DNA of 64,000 nt from CAIWHR01 sp963836265 (GCA_963836265.1 CAWIIO010000004.1:186001-250000); one strand, 5' to 3'; positions 35,476-44,348 are shown, counted from the stretch's first letter. Numbers and translations are program-made. Notes: generated from the sequence alone by a model not told the origin.

Positions 35476-36741
35476 ATGGACCAATCCAACCATGAAGTTG
35501 CAAACGATCTGTCGCTGGATCGGCTTGTTGCGCGCGCGTCAAGCCAACTGGAGAAGCTTCGCTATAGCAGAAGATCGCTGAGGCGCTACCGCACAATTTG
35601 GCGGCACCTCGCGGCGTTCTCTCGCCGGATGAACCTGGGAGATGAGTACTCCGAGGATCTGGGGGCACGCTTCTCGGACGCGTATCGGATGCGTGACGGC
35701 GAATGTCTCAAGCCAAGCGAACGGTGGCGACGCCACGTCGTGTTCGGCCTCAAGGTGCTTGGGGACTTTGCGCGTGAGGGGAAGGTTGAGCGCCCGCGCA
35801 TCGATCCGCGAAACATCCAGGTACCGGCGCTGATGAAGAAACCCCTGCGCGAGTACGAACAATACTGCAGGGATCGCCGTCATCTTCGACCGACGACACT
35901 TCACGTGCGGATGCACGAGATCGCCGTATTCGCGGACTTCCTGCAATCACGGAATATCACGTCGCTGGATCAAATGCAGCCGGCCGATGTCGCCGCCTTC
36001 GTTACGTCCCGGCATCGTCTGAAACGTAAGACCGTCTCGCGGATCGTCTCCGACGTGCGCAGCTTTCTGCAGTTTCTCCTGCTGCGAGGCATCCTGCAGC
36101 GGGACCTGAGCCAAGTGTTGCCGAAGATCCGCGTCCCGCGGGATGCCACCATTCCATCGGTCTGGGATCCGGAGCTCGTTGCCAGGCTGCTCAAGGTCGT
36201 TGATCGCAGCTCGCCCAAAGGCAAGCGCGATTACGCGATCCTCTTACTCGCCTATCGCCTGGGATTGCGATCGGCGGATATTCGAGCGCTGCGGCTCGAT
36301 GATCTGAAGTGGGAAGCGGCCACCATCGAGATTACGCAATCGAAGACCCTCGCCCCGCTCTGTTTGCCACTGACCGAAGACGTCGGCGAGGCCTTGATTG
36401 ACTATCTGAAGTCGGGCCGTCCTCCTACCAATCACCGCGAGGTGTTCCTCAAATTGCGGTCGCCCTTTGTGCCTTTCGCCGACAGCAACCACCTCTATCA
36501 CATCGTCACCTATTGGCGGGAACTCGCGGGCATCCACTTCCGCACCCAACAACGACGCGGTCTGCACTCGCTACGCCATACGCTGGCAACAGAACTGCTC
36601 CGTGAGCAGACGCCGTTTCACGTCATCTCCGAGATCCTGGGGCATGCGACGACGGCATCGACGTTGATCTACGCCAAGACCGACGTGGAGGCCCTGCGCA
36701 CTGCCGCGTTGGACCCCGAGGAGGCGCGCCATGTCGAATAG
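35476..36741 (+). CDS. ritA: RIT element tyrosine recombinase A
   Basis: The 421-residue protein is the first of the trio. An N-terminal SAM-like core-binding region of two parts precedes the catalytic domain: Arg near 261 (LGLRSADIRAL), HSLRHTLATELL near 362, LGHATTAST and Tyr near 397 (LIYAKTDVE). An AGGAG site lies 7 nt before the ATG. It overlaps ritB by 11 bp. In RIT elements the three proteins are thought to act together; the division of labour is unknown. Confidence 0.88.
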   Translation: MDQSNHEVANDLSLDRLVARASSQLEKLRYSRRSLRRYRTIWRHLAAFSRRMNLGDEYSEDLGARFSDAYRMRDGECLKPSERWRRHVVFGLKVLGDFAREGKVERPRIDPRNIQVPALMKKPLREYEQYCRDRRHLRPTTLHVRMHEIAVFADFLQSRNITSLDQMQPADVAAFVTSRHRLKRKTVSRIVSDVRSFLQFLLLRGILQRDLSQVLPKIRVPRDATIPSVWDPELVARLLKVVDRSSPKGKRDYAILLLAYRLGLRSADIRALRLDDLKWEAATIEITQSKTLAPLCLPLTEDVGEALIDYLKSGRPPTNHREVFLKLRSPFVPFADSNHLYHIVTYWRELAGIHFRTQQRRGLHSLRHTLATELLREQTPFHVISEILGHATTASTLIYAKTDVEALRTAALDPEEARHVE

Positions 36742-37714
36742 AGAGTTCACCGCGCGCTTCCAGAGCCCTCTTGCTGCGGCCATGGGGCAATTCGTCCAGC
36801 AGAAACAGGCCTGTGGCTACAAGTATGGTGAAGCGGCCCGAGTACTGGCGCGGTTTGATCGCTTCTTATGTGACGAAGCGCTATCGGGGTGCGAGCTACC
36901 CCGCTCCCTCAGCCGGAAGTGGCTCGCCAAACAACGCCACGAGAGCTCCTCAACACACCAGCATCGCATCGGGGTTGTTCGTCAGTTCGCCACGTATATG
37001 TGCCGGCTGGGCTATCCCGCCGATGTTCCCGATCGAGCGCTGACGGTAAAGGGCAGTGCCGGTTTCTCGCCACGCATCCTGACCCATGCCGAGGTTCGGC
37101 AGCTCCTGCACGCGGTCGATCAGCTCACGCCGACCGCGCACGCGCCACTGCGCCACCGCATCATGCCCGAAGTCTTCCGCCTGCTGTATGGCTGCGGCTT
37201 CCGGCTTGGCGAGGTGCTGCATTTGCGGGTGGCCGACGTTGACCTTGACCAAGGAGTCCTGACGGTGCGCGAGGGCAAGTTTGGCAAGGATCGCCTAGTC
37301 CCTCCCGCCTTAGCGTTGGTGCAGCGTCTGCAACGCTATGCCCACGGTATGGGCCCTGGTTCATCCAATGCGTACTTCTTTCCATCGCCAAACGGTGGCC
37401 CATGGAGTCACTCAGCGGTCTATTCGCTCTACCGGGAACTGCTGCTCCAGTGCGGCATCGCGCACGCCGGCAGGGGCAAGGGGCCGCGCGTCCACGATCT
37501 TCGTCACACGATGGCCGTCCATACCCTGCTGCGCTGGTTACGCGAGGGTGCCGACCTCGATGCCAAGCTGCCCGTGCTGGCGACCTACTTGGGCCATCAA
37601 TCTCTTGCCGGAACGCAGCGCTATCTGCATCTGACGGCGGAGCTGTTTCCGGAGATCACGGTGCGCGCCAACGCCGCGTTCGGTGATGTCATCCCACGGA
37701 GGATCGAGTCATGA
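36731..37714 (+). CDS. ritB: RIT element tyrosine recombinase B
   Basis: The 327-residue protein has a short core-binding N-terminus and a catalytic domain with Arg near 155 (YGCGFRLGEVLHL), VHDLRHTMAVHTLL near 253, LGHQSLAGT and Tyr near 296 (QRYLHLT). It begins inside ritA and its TGA overlaps the ritC ATG, so the three are probably translationally coupled. Confidence 0.88.
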   Translation: MSNREFTARFQSPLAAAMGQFVQQKQACGYKYGEAARVLARFDRFLCDEALSGCELPRSLSRKWLAKQRHESSSTHQHRIGVVRQFATYMCRLGYPADVPDRALTVKGSAGFSPRILTHAEVRQLLHAVDQLTPTAHAPLRHRIMPEVFRLLYGCGFRLGEVLHLRVADVDLDQGVLTVREGKFGKDRLVPPALALVQRLQRYAHGMGPGSSNAYFFPSPNGGPWSHSAVYSLYRELLLQCGIAHAGRGKGPRVHDLRHTMAVHTLLRWLREGADLDAKLPVLATYLGHQSLAGTQRYLHLTAELFPEITVRANAAFGDVIPRRIES

Positions 37715-38721
37715 AGCCGACCGACTTCTCCGTGCACGCGACCAACTTCCTAATGCATTACCTGGCTGCGCAGCGCAATCTGAGCCCCAACACGATCAAG
37801 GCCTATCGCGATGTGTTCACGCTCCTGCTCCGCTTCTGTCGCGACGTGCGCGGCGTCGCCCTGGAACGATTGTCTCTCGCCCACATCGATGCACCCCTGG
37901 TGGAAGCGTTCCTGGATCACCTTCGCAACGACCGGCATGTCTCAATCCGCACGCAAAACCATCGCCTCGCGGCTTTGCACGCGTTCTTCCGCTATGTGCA
38001 GTCGGAAGTGCCCGAGCGCTTGCTGCAGAGCCAGCAGATCCTCGCCATTCCTCTGCGCCGACATCCGCGCCAAAGCGTTGGCTACCTCTCCAAGGAACTC
38101 CTCGCGCAAATCCTCGCCCAACCCGATCTGCGTACGCCCCCCGGTCGCAGAGATGCCGTCCTGTTGAGCGTGCTCTACGACACCGGCGCTCGAGTACAGG
38201 AGTTGATCGACCTCAACGCCGGCGATGTGCGCCTGGATCCGCCCGCACAGGTGCGACTCATGGGCAAGGGGCGCAAGATGCGCGCCGTGCCATTGATGGA
38301 CGCGACGGTCGACCTCCTGCGCGATCATCGTCGCGACAACGGCCTCGATCGCCCCGAGCACGCTGACCTACCGCTCTTCCAGAACCGGCAGGGCGGACGA
38401 TTAACGCGCGCGGGTGTCCGCTACCTCCTGCAGAAATATGTCGAGTCAGTACGGCGCGATCATCCCGGCTTCACGCAGCCGGTGAGCCCGCATAGCTTGC
38501 GCCACACCAAGGGAATGCATCTCCTGCAGAGTGGCGTCCCGCTCGAGATCATCCGCGACTTCTTAGGGCATGTGGATGTGAAGACAACCGAGATTTATGC
38601 GCGGGCAAACCTCGAGATGAAACGAAAGGCACTCGAGAAGGTCGCCGACGTTAGCCCGCTCCCCAAGATCCCGTCCTGGAAGCAGAACAAAACGCTGCTC
38701 GAGTGGCTGCACTCGTTGTAA
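37711..38721 (+). CDS. ritC: RIT element tyrosine recombinase C
   Basis: The 336-residue protein resembles XerC/D most closely of the three: AAQRNLSPNTIKAYRD in the core-binding domain, Arg near 157 (DTGARVQELIDL), PHSLRHTKGMHLL near 260, LGHVDVKTTEIYARA with Tyr near 293. It is followed by 142 bp of non-coding DNA holding the right-end repeats. Confidence 0.88.
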   Translation: MKPTDFSVHATNFLMHYLAAQRNLSPNTIKAYRDVFTLLLRFCRDVRGVALERLSLAHIDAPLVEAFLDHLRNDRHVSIRTQNHRLAALHAFFRYVQSEVPERLLQSQQILAIPLRRHPRQSVGYLSKELLAQILAQPDLRTPPGRRDAVLLSVLYDTGARVQELIDLNAGDVRLDPPAQVRLMGKGRKMRAVPLMDATVDLLRDHRRDNGLDRPEHADLPLFQNRQGGRLTRAGVRYLLQKYVESVRRDHPGFTQPVSPHSLRHTKGMHLLQSGVPLEIIRDFLGHVDVKTTEIYARANLEMKRKALEKVADVSPLPKIPSWKQNKTLLEWLHSL

Positions 38722-38834
38722 TGCTGCGGAGGTCACGCACGCCGTTCGTTAACCGAGGGCCTCCGCACCGGGCCCGAATATTATGCTGAGTACCAGCGAC
38801 CAGTTTGCTTTGCTATCAAAGAGCTGGAGGTGTC

Positions 38835-38863
38835 ACTCCACATAACAACTTACTATGCGCAAT
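38835..38863 (-). repeat. RIT1 right terminal inverted repeat
   Basis: The inverse copy of the left end (minus strand: ATTGCGCATA, 7 bases, GTTATGTGGAGT). An inner inverted arm (TTATGCTGAGTA) starts near 38780, about 85 bp from the outer edge, mirroring the left end. Confidence 0.75.
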
Positions 38864-39716
38864 AGATGGCGGCAACCTGTCCCCGCTCGTGCCCGAGCTC
38901 GCTGCTGATGGTGAGCCGCGCCGCGCGATCGATACTCTTCTGCTCGCGCGTAAGCTGTCTCGATCGCGGTCCATCGGCCGCCGGGGCAGGCCAGCCGGTG
39001 AGTTCACGGTAGCGTTCCTGGGCATACCGATGCCGGTGGCCGTGGACGCGGTGGATGCCCGCCCGGTCGCACTGGTACTCGAAGCGGTGGAGCTGCTGCA
39101 CGTAGCTTCGGCCGGCCGGAATGAGACTGCCCCTGCCGGCGAACTTCTTCGCCGCATCCAGGACGCGGCGTTGCTCGGCATTGCGGATCGGGATCGCGCG
39201 GGCGCGACCCCCTTTGGTCCAGCTGTCCTTGAGCACCAAGGTGTTGCCGCGGTCCGCCCACCCTGGCCGGATCTTGAGCGACTCTTCGCGCCGCAGGCCG
39301 AAGGCCGCCTGGACCTGGAGCGACATGCGGGTGTAGGGGTCGCTGACCTGGGTGAGATCGCCCGAGGTGAGTTCGCGGGCATTGCTGACGTTAGTGACGT
39401 AGCGCCGATCGGGAATGCCGTACGCCTCGTTGCTCCTGGCGACAACGTTGGCCTTGCCGTTCTTCTCTGCCCACCAGCGGAGGGTCGCCATGCGGTTCTT
39501 GAGCGTCCCTACCGATAAGCTCTCTGCCTTCCAGCGTTCGACCAATTTATCGACGTGCTTGGGTTTGAGGCTCTGCACGTGCATATTCACGAAGCCCATT
39601 TCCCGTAGCTGGTTGGCGATGAGTGTCAGGATGCGTTCCCGGTTGACTTGGGTCGCAAAGCTCCCGTCCCGATTGCGGGAACAGAGCTGCTTCAGTTCGT
39701 AGTTCAAGTCGTGCAT
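38853..39716 (-). CDS. Second tyrosine integrase (Integrase_1-like), 3' end provided by RIT1
   Basis: The 287-residue protein has an N-terminal SAM-like domain with LTLIANQLREMGF and KPKHVDKLVERW, and a catalytic domain with Arg142 (AFGLRREES), HGHRHRYAQERY near 226, ELGHERGQ and Tyr285 (AAIYCA). It resembles the integrase domain-containing proteins found in integrative elements. The stop TAG and last two to three residues lie within the RIT1 terminal repeat, so the native C-terminus has been replaced, but the catalytic Tyr remains. It may still be active. Its native attachment site is not seen. Confidence 0.78.
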   Translation of the reverse strand: MHDLNYELKQLCSRNRDGSFATQVNRERILTLIANQLREMGFVNMHVQSLKPKHVDKLVERWKAESLSVGTLKNRMATLRWWAEKNGKANVVARSNEAYGIPDRRYVTNVSNARELTSGDLTQVSDPYTRMSLQVQAAFGLRREESLKIRPGWADRGNTLVLKDSWTKGGRARAIPIRNAEQRRVLDAAKKFAGRGSLIPAGRSYVQQLHRFEYQCDRAGIHRVHGHRHRYAQERYRELTGWPAPAADGPRSRQLTREQKSIDRAARLTISSELGHERGQVAAIYCA

Positions 39717-41181
39717 TATGTCCTCGGTGGTTCGGTTTCCTGCGGTACTACCGGTGTCGGATCGGTCGGGTCAGTGTTTCTGTCCGTCTCACCGCGCCTG
39801 AGCGGGGCGGGATTTGCAAGGGACGCGGGGACACCACTCCCGGTTGTGCCGGTTCTGTATTGCTTGCCACCGCGGCACGCGGTTCTTGGCGTCGAGGGCG
39901 TTCCCAGTGGGGAAGCGCTCCCTCGATGTGAACCCTTGATCCCTGGGTTCGCGGGGACGCCGTTGCGGCGCTTCTTGACGCCCGCGAAGCGCGGGCAGAG
40001 GACGGGCCGCATTGCGCGGCTCCACGACGACGACGAAGGGGCAGGGAGCCCATCACTTGGGGACGTCACTTGCGCCAGCGCTACATAACGCCTTGTTGAG
40101 GCAAGGCATCGGCGCGTCGTCACCACCGGCTCCGCCGCTAGTAACGACGCGCGCTGGGCCAGGTGGGTTGGCGCACGGCGCCGGCCAAAGGGTGCGGCAG
40201 CACGAAGCTGCGGCACACGGTGGCCGGCAGGTCGCGCCGACCATGAGGGACACCGCGGGGGGCTCCCGTGGACGAACGCCCACCGGGAGTCCCCATGTCC
40301 CGACTTGCGACTGCACCACACACTGCCTGGTGTGGTTGCACCGGGTCTCACTGTGTTACGGCAATGGCCAACCTGCCGCAGCGCGACTGTCGACTGAACC
40401 TCAGGCCCCGGAGGGCCCCCCGACTTTCAGAGGCAGGACGGCATTCGGCGCCGATTGCTCGGCAAAGGGCGACGCGTGAGGAGCGTCATTCCGGCCGGAC
40501 GTGGCCAACGTACTGCAACAAACCAAAACGGGCGCCGCCCGCCATGGACGGCATGGTGCGCACTGTCGCCTCGGGCGACGGTCGGTGTCCACCGGAAAAT
40601 GAATAGTTGCATCTGCGATTTTTCGAATGCCCGACCATTGGCGGCGCCGGTGCACCTGCGCGAGCGGCAGTGACCGGCCCAAGAGCAGCCGCTTCATGCC
40701 GCCGCTCCAATTTCCTGTAAGCGGCCACCGCGGATCGTCGAAAGATCACCCTTGCCGCGGACCTCAGGCTCTCACGCATTTGACTGATCTCCCCCTGCTG
40801 GTTGCGCGAGGCTTCCCAAAGTGCCGATATCTCCCGGTGCTCGGGGACGTTCTCGAGGAAGCTTTGGCGCCAAGTCCCATCGCTGATGGCGTCTGCCGCA
40901 GCAGAAGCAAAACAGCTTCAGTCTCACCTCGGCCGCGAGTGCTGGTTAGCATCGCCGGCTAGCGGACGCTAAAACATTGACTCGGATCAGATTTGCGTTT
41001 GTGATGAACGCGCATACTGAAACAAGCTTATAGATGCAGGCCAAGGAGTGATTTAGCTCGCTGTCGCGTAGCCCCATTGATTGTATTGCCCGAGCAATAG
41101 CCGTATGGCAAAGAGCGTTTGCTCGGTGAGCACGGGAATTGATGGCGTTAGCAGACCGAGGACTCAGCAAGGAGAAGTGTG
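39717..41181. other. 1.5-kb region of low coding content in the island
   Basis: No reading frame here has convincing protein-like composition; both strands give only short Arg/Pro/Gly/Ala-rich text. Visible structures are GCCTTG/CAAGGC (40090-40107) and GCGCGTCGT (40112-40120) facing ACGACGCGC (40144-40152). The DNA becomes AT-richer after 40,950. It may be the promoter region of the second integrase plus gene debris; I cannot assign it. Confidence 0.5.
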
Positions 41182-41206
41182 ATGGCAACATGATTGGGCT
41201 GCAAAT

Positions 41207-41503
41207 GTGAGGAAATACGTTCCAAACGCCGACGACTCAGCGATCAAGGGCATCGTCAGGCATTGTGGAATCGCGCTGCAGAGCAGGGACGGCTCGTTCG
41301 TCTCCTGCACCGATAAGTCCGAGTGCGACCGTGTTCGCAACAGCTTCCTGAAGAAGAAGCTGGAGCTCGGTGATAGCGATGCCGAACTCGATAAGGCCAT
41401 CGCGGTCATCTGCGAAAGGATGAAGACGGATCGCGACAAGTCGCGGGTAACTTTCTATTATCTGCTCGCGGAAAAATACGGAAAGCTGGCGCTGTTCCAC
41501 TGA
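41207..41503 (+). CDS. DUF2853 family protein with disrupted 5' end
   Basis: The frame encodes KYVPNADDSAIKGIVRHCGI, ALQSRDGSFVSCTD, a KKKLELGDSDAELDKAI helix and RVTFYYLLAEKYGKLALFH, matching DUF2853, a small cytosolic family of unknown function. Only a GTG (41207) opens this frame, without a good ribosome-binding site. Just upstream, AAGGAGAAGTGTG and ATG (41182) are correctly placed, but that frame stops after three codons; removing T41191 would give MATDWAANVRKYVPNADD. So the gene has a one-base insertion (or a sequencing error) at codon 4. First cargo gene of the island. Confidence 0.7.
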   Translation: MRKYVPNADDSAIKGIVRHCGIALQSRDGSFVSCTDKSECDRVRNSFLKKKLELGDSDAELDKAIAVICERMKTDRDKSRVTFYYLLAEKYGKLALFH

Positions 41504-41721
41504 CGGCCATAGGTGAATTGGCTCATCCGCAGGGTGCCGTCAGCTGCGCGGAGAGGAAACCCGAGTAGCCGGCCACGCGGATGTGGGGAGTCTGGTGCCT
41601 GGTTTGTTCGGAGCCATAGAGATCGCTGTAGACCGCATGAGGTGATCGGTAACGCTCCGGATTCTCACCCGGCTTATTCGTGTGGCTGAGATCCGCCGCT
41701 GAATTGAGGAAGGATAACGCG

Positions 41722-43155
41722 ATGACCAGCCGCCAATCCTGCCGTCTTGCGCTAACATTTGCTCTCGCGCTGCTTGCTCCAAACTTGTACGCGGGCGAAA
41801 TCGTGTTGTACGAAGGCGAGGATTTTCAAGGTAACGCCGTAGCGTTCCGTGATACCGTGCCCAACCTTGATGGCACGGGCTTCAACGATCGAGCTGCATC
41901 AATTAGCGTTCGTGATGGCACTTGGGAAGTATGTTTCGACGCCTACTTCCAAGGCGCCTGCATGCAATTGCAGCCGGGTGACTATCCCCGGCTCGATCCG
42001 CCGTTCTATCGCAGCATCTCTTCGGTGCGTCCGGTTTGGGGCGCCGATTACGGCGGCACCTACACCGCAGCGCCGCCACCTCAGGCGAGCCTCGGGTTCG
42101 GGATTCCTGGCGTCAGCATCGGGATCAACCTGTCGTCATATCCGGAGCTGGTCCCCGTACCGGGCTATCCGGTGTACTACGCTCCGCAAGTCAACTCCAA
42201 CTACTTCTTCTACGATGGCATGTACTGGGCCTACGAGCAGGACAGCTGGTACGCGAGTTCCTGGTACAACGGTCCATGGGGGCTCGTCGCTGCGGAGGCG
42301 GTGCCGCTATTCGTTCTGCGCGTTCCCGTTGGTTATTACCGGCATCCTCCTACGTACTTTCGCGGCTGGCGTCCCGATGCGCCGCCGCGCTGGGGTGAGC
42401 ACTGGGGCCACGCCTGGACGCAGAGTCACCGCGGATGGGACAACTGGAATCGCAATGCTGCACCCGCGCCCGCCCCGTTGCCTGCATACCAGAGGCAATA
42501 CTCAGGGAATCGCTATCCGGCCGCGGCGCAGCAGCGGGCGCTTCAAAGCCAGAACTACCGTTACCAGCCGCAGGATGCCGTAGTCCGGCAGCACTATCAG
42601 ACTCAGCAGGGTGTTGCACCTGCCTCACGCGCACAGCCGCCGCAAAGGGGCGGTGGAGAGGTGCAGCCCGCGCCGGCACCAACGCAACAGGGCGCTGCAC
42701 CGGCCCCACGCGCACAGCCGCCACATTCGATAAGCCGGGAAGTTCAGCGGCCCGCCGCTCCGCCACCGACGCAGCAGGGCGCTGCACCGGTCCCACGCGG
42801 ACAGCCGCCGCAATCGGTAAGCCGGGAAGTTCAGCGGCCCGCCGCTCCGCCACCGACGCAGCAGGGCGCTGCACCGGTCCCACGCGGACAGCCGCCGCAA
42901 TCGGTAAGCCGGGAAGTTCAGCGGCCCGCCGCTCCGCCACCGACGCAGCACGGCGCTGCACCGGTCCCACGCGGACAGCCGCCGCAATCGGTAAGCCGGG
43001 AAGTTCAGCGGCCCGCCGCTCCGCCACCGGCGCAGCAGGGGGGTCCGACGGCAGGCCAGCAGCGGCAGCAATCACGGCACGCGCAAGAACCAAGGCAGGG
43101 GCAGACGAAGGAGGGCGAGAAAGGCGAGCAGCAAGGTGGGGAACACAGCAGATGA
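41722..43155 (+). CDS. Secreted beta/gamma-crystallin protein with Pro/Gln repeat tail
   Basis: The 477-residue protein has a signal peptide (LALTFALALLAPNLYA) and one N-terminal beta/gamma-crystallin domain (IVLYEGEDFQGNAV, FNDRAASISV, WEVCFDAYFQGAC; about 20-105). A Tyr/Pro/Trp-rich middle (FYDGMYWAYEQDSWYASSW, near 170) resembles YXWGXW-type cell-envelope proteins. The tail (about 290-475) is Pro/Gln/Ala-rich with four 29-residue repeats. The Ca2+ motif is degenerate (NDRAAS). GAGGAAGG precedes the ATG at 41722. A related three-domain protein is on the chromosome at 23306. Confidence 0.85.
   Translation: MTSRQSCRLALTFALALLAPNLYAGEIVLYEGEDFQGNAVAFRDTVPNLDGTGFNDRAASISVRDGTWEVCFDAYFQGACMQLQPGDYPRLDPPFYRSISSVRPVWGADYGGTYTAAPPPQASLGFGIPGVSIGINLSSYPELVPVPGYPVYYAPQVNSNYFFYDGMYWAYEQDSWYASSWYNGPWGLVAAEAVPLFVLRVPVGYYRHPPTYFRGWRPDAPPRWGEHWGHAWTQSHRGWDNWNRNAAPAPAPLPAYQRQYSGNRYPAAAQQRALQSQNYRYQPQDAVVRQHYQTQQGVAPASRAQPPQRGGGEVQPAPAPTQQGAAPAPRAQPPHSISREVQRPAAPPPTQQGAAPVPRGQPPQSVSREVQRPAAPPPTQQGAAPVPRGQPPQSVSREVQRPAAPPPTQHGAAPVPRGQPPQSVSREVQRPAAPPPAQQGGPTAGQQRQQSRHAQEPRQGQTKEGEKGEQQGGEHSR
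42682..43029 (+). repeat. Four 87-bp tandem repeats in the crystallin gene
   Basis: Units 42682-42768, 42769-42855, 42856-42942 and 42943-43029 encode TQQGAAPVPRGQPPQSVSRE plus VQRPAAPPP. Units 2 to 4 are almost base-identical, while unit 1 has diverged, which indicates recent in-frame expansion. Confidence 0.92.
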
Positions 43156-43358
43156 CGCAACCTGACAGTGTGCCAACAGTTTCGGACCAGTCGGAAATTC
43201 CATTGCCGGCGTTGCAGGCGGCGGGAATCGGCGGTCAACTGCTTGGCATGCATGTCCCGGCCGTCTCGGGTGCAGCCCAGGGCGGACTCGACCTTGGAGC
43301 AATTGTCGCTCAGATCGCCGGAGGCGGTGTCGGCGGCGCAATGTCATCAAACGGATGA
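43152..43358 (+). CDS. Small Gly/Ala-rich hypothetical protein coupled to the crystallin gene
   Basis: The 68-residue frame starts at an ATG that overlaps the crystallin stop (ATGA). It encodes LPALQAAGIGGQLLGMHVPA, then LDLGAIVAQIAGGGVGGAMS. The hydrophobic Gly-rich end looks like the start of a membrane or aggregation-prone segment but stops at once, so the gene may be truncated. I do not recognise a function. Confidence 0.45.
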   Translation: MTQPDSVPTVSDQSEIPLPALQAAGIGGQLLGMHVPAVSGAAQGGLDLGAIVAQIAGGGVGGAMSSNG

Positions 43359-43576
43359 TGGGGAGCGGTCAATCAAGGTAAGGCGGAGTCCCCAACGTTC
43401 GCGTGCCGCTCCTCGCGGTCGAGGGATTTTTTGCACCGGTATGCATTTTTGCACCGGTATGCAATCGGACGACTCGCAGCCCTCATCTGGCTCGCCGTTT
43501 GGAAAAAGCGCATCATAAAAACCCAATTTGCAGCGCTGTTCTGCACCGTACCAAATTGAGCTCCGAGGGGATTGAT

Positions 43577-43831
43577 ATGATGCATTGGATTTGGACCATT
43601 CTGATCGGTTTCGTGGCCGGGCTGATCGCCAAGACGATTACACCAGGCTCGGGGCCCACGGGCTTTTGGCTGACGGCGATCCTAGGCATCGCCGGCGCGC
43701 TTGCCGCCACGTTCATCGGGCAGCTCTTGGGCTTCTATCCCGAGGGCCATCCGGCGGGCTTTATCGCATCGGTTATCGGTGCAGTGGTTCTGCTCGCGAT
43801 CTATCACCTGATCGCGAGAAAGTCGCAGTAA
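43577..43831 (+). CDS. GlsB/YeaQ/YmgE family stress-response membrane protein
   Basis: The 84-residue protein has three helices (WTILIGFVAGLIAKTI, FWLTAILGIAGALAATFIG, GFIASVIGAVVLLAIYHLI). The GLIAK and TITPG elements are characteristic of this 'transglycosylase-associated' small membrane family, which is induced by stress in enterobacteria. AGGGG lies 8 nt before the first ATG. Upstream, a 16-nt sequence (TTGCACCGGTATGCAT) is duplicated at 43431-43464. Confidence 0.85.
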   Translation: MMHWIWTILIGFVAGLIAKTITPGSGPTGFWLTAILGIAGALAATFIGQLLGFYPEGHPAGFIASVIGAVVLLAIYHLIARKSQ

Positions 43832-43853
43832 ACCGACACGCAAGGAGAATCTC

Positions 43854-44348
43854 ATGGGATTGATGGATATGCTCACGCAAGCCATGAGCGGTGGCAGTAG
43901 CGCGCCGCAATTCAACCAGATCGCGCAGAATGCGCCGAGCGACGCGCTGGCCAAGGGCCTGTCGGCAGCATTCGCATCCGATCAGACGCCCGCGATCGGG
44001 AATATGGTGGGACAGTTGTTCGGCCAGTCGAATGGCGCACAGCAGGCAGGCATGCTCAACCAGCTCATCGGCGCTTTGGGGCCCGGCGTCATGGGCGGCC
44101 TCGCCGGTGGCGTGCTCGGTAGGGTGATGTCCCCTGGGCAGACACAGATCACGCCCGAGCAGGCCTCGCAGCTGACGCCGCAGCAGGTACAGGACGTTGT
44201 GAATCACGCGAATGACGTGCACCCAGGTGTTGCCGACCAGCTAGGTCAGTTCTACGCACAGCACCGGGGCCTTATCAATACGCTCGGGGGCATTGCGGCG
44301 ACGGTGGCGATGACGAAAATGAAGGATCATTTGTCAGGGCAATCGTAG
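43854..44348 (+). CDS. Hypothetical Gly/Gln-rich protein (weakly YidB/DUF937-like)
   Basis: The 164-residue protein starts MGLMDMLTQAMSGGSSAPQF. It has Gly/Gln/Ala-rich helices (MLNQLIGALGPGVMGGLAGG), a QITPEQASQLTPQQVQDVVNH segment, and HPGVADQLGQFYAQHRGLIN before a hydrophobic C-terminus. The first part recalls YidB/DUF937 proteins, but I cannot place it firmly. It shares the MGLMD start with the Kbp-like gene at 45140. It follows the GlsB-type gene by 22 bp with an AAGGAGAA site. Confidence 0.6.
   Translation: MGLMDMLTQAMSGGSSAPQFNQIAQNAPSDALAKGLSAAFASDQTPAIGNMVGQLFGQSNGAQQAGMLNQLIGALGPGVMGGLAGGVLGRVMSPGQTQITPEQASQLTPQQVQDVVNHANDVHPGVADQLGQFYAQHRGLINTLGGIAATVAMTKMKDHLSGQS

Larger units (their letters stand above)
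35334..38863 (+). mobile_element. RIT (Recombinase-in-Trio) element 1, intact
   Basis: The 3.53-kb element has three consecutive, overlapping tyrosine recombinase genes on one strand and imperfect inverted repeats at both ends. This is the defining layout of RIT elements known from proteobacteria and others. All three frames are open with catalytic residues present. Its right end lies inside the last codons of the second integrase gene (38853-39716); its left end abuts the xis promoter region. Confidence 0.85.

Noticed and set aside
40080..40155. Inverted repeats as an integron attC site or terminator
   Set aside because: The stems lack the conserved attC core ends and no T tract follows.
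42682..43029. 87-bp repeats as a possible CRISPR array
   Set aside because: No unique spacers; the repeats are head-to-tail and in frame within a protein gene.
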